This document shows positions 63,190-64,000 of a stretch of DNA of 64,000 nt, piece by piece. A program made the position numbers and the translations under genes. The DNA comes from Chryseobacterium cucumeris (GTDB lineage: Bacteria; Bacteroidota; Bacteroidia; Flavobacteriales; Weeksellaceae), in assembly GCF_016775705.1 (NCBI RefSeq), contig NZ_CP068760.1:3782001-3846000 (forward strand). The letters are read 5' to 3'. Each line of letters starts with the position of its first letter. The stretch's first letter is position 1. The notes beneath the pieces were generated by a model that made no database searches, was not told the origin of the DNA, and saw only the letters and a list, made by a program, of their open reading frames with translations.

Positions 63190-63945
63190 ATGAAACATTA
63201 TCCCTTCATCCTGTTCTACCTTTTCTGTAACGTTTTTATTTATGCGTTCCACGGAAGTATTTGGATATATCTGTTTTGTTTTTTTGCTTTTTCTGCAGTA
63301 GTTGTCTGGGGTTCTTTTGACATTGAACTGGGATATTTTGTGAACAGTATTACTCATAAGCGTACCAGAATAAAAGAAGTGGCCCTTACATTTGATGACG
63401 GACCTACTGAATTTACCCCAAAGTTTTTAGACCTGCTTAAAGAACATCAGATAAAAGCAACTTTCTTCTGTATCGGAAAACAGATTGAAAAATACCCTGA
63501 GACGTTTCAGAGAATCATTGCAGAGGGACATACTATAGGAAATCATACGTTATCACATTCCAATTCTACAGGGTTTTTATCGACTTCAAAAATGATTACA
63601 GAGATTGAAAAATGTGATGAAGTCATAAAAAATGTGGGAAATATCAGCACCAGCCTCTACAGACCACCGTTCGGGGTAACGAATCCCAATATTGCGAAAG
63701 CAATTAAAAAAACGAATAAAGTAAGCATCGGTTGGAATGTCCGGTCATTGGACACCATCATTGATGACGAAAAGAAAATCTACAACAGAGTGACAAAAGG
63801 CCTGAAAAATGGGAGTATTATTCTGCTTCATGACACTTCGGAAAAGACATTTCGCGTGCTGGCCAATTTATTAGTATTTTTGAAGGATAAAAAATATTCA
63901 ACCTTTACTGTTGATACAGTGATAAATTCAAATAGAAATGATTAA
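63190..63945 (+). CDS. Polysaccharide deacetylase (CE4/NodB family), membrane anchored
   Basis: 251 residues. Two hydrophobic segments (~5-20 and 25-42) anchor the N-terminus. The NodB domain has TFDDGP (catalytic Asp and metal Asp), NHTLSH (metal His pair), RPPFG and LLHD. CE4 enzymes remove N-acetyl or O-acetyl groups from glycans. Homologues recur in flexirubin loci, where the true substrate is unknown. It overlaps the next gene by 8 bp. Confidence 0.92.
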   Translation: MKHYPFILFYLFCNVFIYAFHGSIWIYLFCFFAFSAVVVWGSFDIELGYFVNSITHKRTRIKEVALTFDDGPTEFTPKFLDLLKEHQIKATFFCIGKQIEKYPETFQRIIAEGHTIGNHTLSHSNSTGFLSTSKMITEIEKCDEVIKNVGNISTSLYRPPFGVTNPNIAKAIKKTNKVSIGWNVRSLDTIIDDEKKIYNRVTKGLKNGSIILLHDTSEKTFRVLANLLVFLKDKKYSTFTVDTVINSNRND

Positions 63946-64000
63946 AAATATAGCTTTCGGAGTATTCTTACTGGTTTCCGGTTTCTTTTTTGCACAAAAT
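63938..64000 (+). CDS. Partial gene cut by the window edge: signal-peptide start of an exported protein
   Basis: The ATG at 63938 overlaps the deacetylase stop. The 21 codons read MIKNIAFGVFLLVSGFFFAQ plus one residue, a complete-looking signal peptide ending FFAQ. In related flexirubin loci I recall a LolA-like outer-membrane carrier following the deacetylase. That identity cannot be tested here. Confidence 0.65.
   Translation, partial: MIKNIAFGVFLLVSGFFFAQN

Noticed and set aside
1..64000. CRISPR array or cas genes
   Set aside because: No regularly spaced repeats with unique spacers and no Cas-like proteins were seen.
1..64000. Insertion sequences with transposase genes
   Set aside because: Only small non-coding repeats were found. 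No transposase or integrase frame is present.

Overview
The window looks like chromosome of a yellow-pigmented member of the Flavobacteriia, most likely Chryseobacterium or a close relative in the Weeksellaceae. The reasons are low GC content, Bacteroidota promoter boxes (TAnnTTTG, often with an upstream TTG), several proteins with type IX secretion (T9SS) sorting tails, the uppS-bamA-ompH-ompH order, and a flexirubin-type pigment locus with adjacent darA and darB. The genus is inferred from gene content, not from an rRNA.

Layout. 1-9000 (+): three large secreted surface proteins, one with a T9SS type A tail and two tandem paralogues with a type B (gliding-motility-type) tail. 9000-21810 (-): a secreted nuclease, then an operon with its own promoter that runs from a T9SS type A protein to a 3429-residue SpvB/RHS giant to a small AT-rich membrane protein. 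The RHS C-terminal 210 residues and the small membrane protein form a candidate toxin/immunity pair. 22200-23320: a tandem-duplicated tRNA-Pro/tRNA-Arg block with a decayed tRNA between the copies, next to strong promoters on the opposite strand that drive no visible gene. 23775-25860 (-): an unknown secreted protein, dTDP-rhamnose synthesis (rfbD) and a thioesterase. 25929-31266 (-): envelope biogenesis (DUF6089-like protein, uppS, bamA, two OmpH/Skp chaperones). 31480-38201 (-): capsule/exopolysaccharide export and synthesis (Wzc-like kinase, Wza-like lipoprotein, WecA-like transferase, GT2) with an arginase-fold protein. 38349-40925 (-): topA. 41199-46966 (-): a FISUMP-like T9SS cargo protein, an EpsG-type polymerase and another polytopic membrane protein.

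47160-64000 (+) is a flexirubin/aryl-polyene locus. It contains an MMPL exporter fused to an acyltransferase and a methyltransferase-like domain, DarA and DarB for the dialkylresorcinol half, and two hotdog dehydratase-like proteins. After a terminator and a 0.9 kb accessory gap that carries a small double-glycine peptide gene on the opposite strand, it continues with a HTH-like protein, a BtrH-domain protein, an ABC exporter, a thioesterase, ketosynthases, an acyl carrier protein, a KS/chain-length-factor-like pair and a polysaccharide deacetylase. The next gene is cut by the window edge. Ketoreductase and aromatic ammonia-lyase genes expected for such a pathway are not seen and may lie to the right.

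The most interesting points are the RHS tip with its putative immunity gene, the unannotated 59-residue double-glycine peptide inside the pigment locus, an in-frame insertion of an interspersed repeat in a ketosynthase, the tRNA remnant with a UCA anticodon loop, and the orphan rRNA-type promoters.
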